From contig OX463818.1 in the NCBI GenBank assembly GCA_949825045.1, positions 29,404,906-29,468,905 of the forward strand: a DNA stretch of 64,000 bases, read 5' to 3'. Shown here piece after piece: positions 63,368-64,000 of this stretch. The notes below the pieces were generated by a model that made no database searches, was not told the DNA's origin, and worked only from the letters and a program-made list of their open reading frames with translations. The position numbers and the translations under genes are program-made. The stretch's first letter is position 1. Each line of letters opens with the position of its first letter. Origin of the DNA: Argyresthia goedartella (Eukaryota; Arthropoda; Insecta; Lepidoptera; Argyresthiidae).

Positions 63368-64000
63368 GCGAGTGCTCGCGCGCGTTCCCCTGTGAGTGCT
63401 GTGGTGGCAAGCACCACATAGTGTTGTGCCTGAATCGGTCAGGCCCTTCGGACGTTTACCAGGGCCGGACTCAGGTTGGTCGGCCACAGGGCCCAACCAG
63501 GGCCGGACCCAGTCCCCCTCCGGGGAACGGGAGTCACCAACGGGGTGACTGGGGCACCCGCGGACGGGACCCCCCCCCGAGGGGAAAGGGGCAGCGCGGG
63601 GGGTAACATGCGGGATAGCCGGGGTTCGGTCGCCGCTGTCCACGGTCAGCGAGGACTTTGGGCCGCTGGCTCACCGCGTGTTACGGGCGGGAGTCAGATG
63701 GCACCTATGAGTAGCGCGAAGGCTGGGAGCACACCACCTTCTGCGCCACCCTGCCCGTCGCTCTGGGAGGCGAACAGTTGGATGTCGCCCCCATTCCTAG
63801 AGCGCCCCAGGTTGGATCCGCTCTCCCCCATTCATTCACGGTGCGCACCGGGCACACCGTACACCATCCGGTATGATCGGATACCGGGACAGCGAGGGGC
63901 CTTTTATACGGGTTGGGACCCGTTGATGCACATACGGTCTGATATGCCGGTTGCATATCAGCAGCCGAGTTACTCCAAGGCCGACGGAGGTCTCAGCGGG
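63368..64000 (+). other. BEL/Pao region after gag
   Basis: The first about 240 bp hold the cysteine/histidine-rich gag end and a Pro/Gly-rich stretch, in the frame open 63334-63606. After that no protease motif is visible in any frame, so this part of the copy is probably decayed. Confidence 0.5.

Larger units (their letters stand above)
61020..64000 (+). mobile_element. BEL/Pao LTR retrotransposon, 5' part
   Basis: A 492-bp TGTT...AACA LTR, a primer site, a leader of about 0.7 kb and a BEL/Pao gag are present. Pol and the 3' LTR would lie past the window end. GC-rich codon use resembles the Jockey-like LINE rather than the surrounding DNA. Confidence 0.8.

Noticed and set aside
63705..63956. 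Minus-strand ORF at the window end
   Set aside because: GC-rich shadow in the BEL/Pao element.

Overview
This is eukaryotic repeat DNA, almost certainly from an insect and probably a moth or butterfly. That reading rests on the mix of CR1/L2-like, RTE-like and Jockey-like LINEs, Gypsy and BEL/Pao LTR elements, a DIRS retrotransposon, a tRNA-derived SINE and a Maverick/Polinton, on GT-AG introns, and on the absence of bacterial gene organisation. The species is inferred, not proven. Nearly all coding sequence belongs to mobile elements. One small three-exon secreted-peptide gene (34.4-34.8 kb, minus) is the best candidate for a host gene.

Layout. 1-420: 3' end of a Jockey-like LINE. 0.4-2.4 kb: two inverted copies of a LINE-like piece around a mariner remnant and a long hairpin. 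4.1-10.3 kb: an old LINE (4145-4430 and 9303-9839) split by a nearly full-length younger LINE (about 4430-9270). 10.3-12.2 kb: broken IS630/mariner-type transposase. 12.3-16.46 kb: decayed minus-strand CR1/L2-type LINE. 16,468-29,515: complete Gypsy-type LTR element with 2.4 kb TGTAA...TTACA LTRs, PBS, polypurine tract and a 4-bp target duplication (TGTC). Its pol is broken, a SINE sits near its 3' end, and each LTR carries a different LINE insertion at exactly the same site. 29.5-31.4 kb: Jockey scrap and a decayed BEL/Pao gag. 31.8-33.5 kb: duplicated non-coding unit.

35,573-59,880: a DIRS tyrosine-recombinase retrotransposon with inverted terminal repeats and an internal complementary region. 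A CR1-like LINE interrupts its recombinase gene. A complete 15.9 kb Maverick/Polinton (37,235-53,169) interrupts its gag and is flanked by the 6-bp duplication TACCTC. The Maverick is the centrepiece and looks intact. On the plus strand it has a packaging ATPase, a conserved YWDD protein, a fibre-like protein, a chromodomain integrase, a PLA2-domain protein, an adenain-like protease, a penton-like minor capsid protein, a 47-aa basic protein, a double-jelly-roll major capsid protein and an exonuclease-like protein, often with overlapping start and stop codons. On the minus strand it has a spliced small protein, an 1186-aa protein-primed DNA polymerase B, and a multi-exon gene built from tandemly duplicated 165-bp exon-intron units. 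This gene set could encode a virion (adintovirus-like).

59.9-64 kb: a 50-aa ORF, a perfect 23-bp hairpin, and a BEL/Pao LTR element whose 3' part lies outside the window.

The strongest unexplained signals are five covarying stem-loops in the DIRS gag intron, a covarying hairpin family in the Maverick's right arm, the phase-preserving exon array, and the same-site LINE insertions at the putative U3/R boundary of both Gypsy LTRs.
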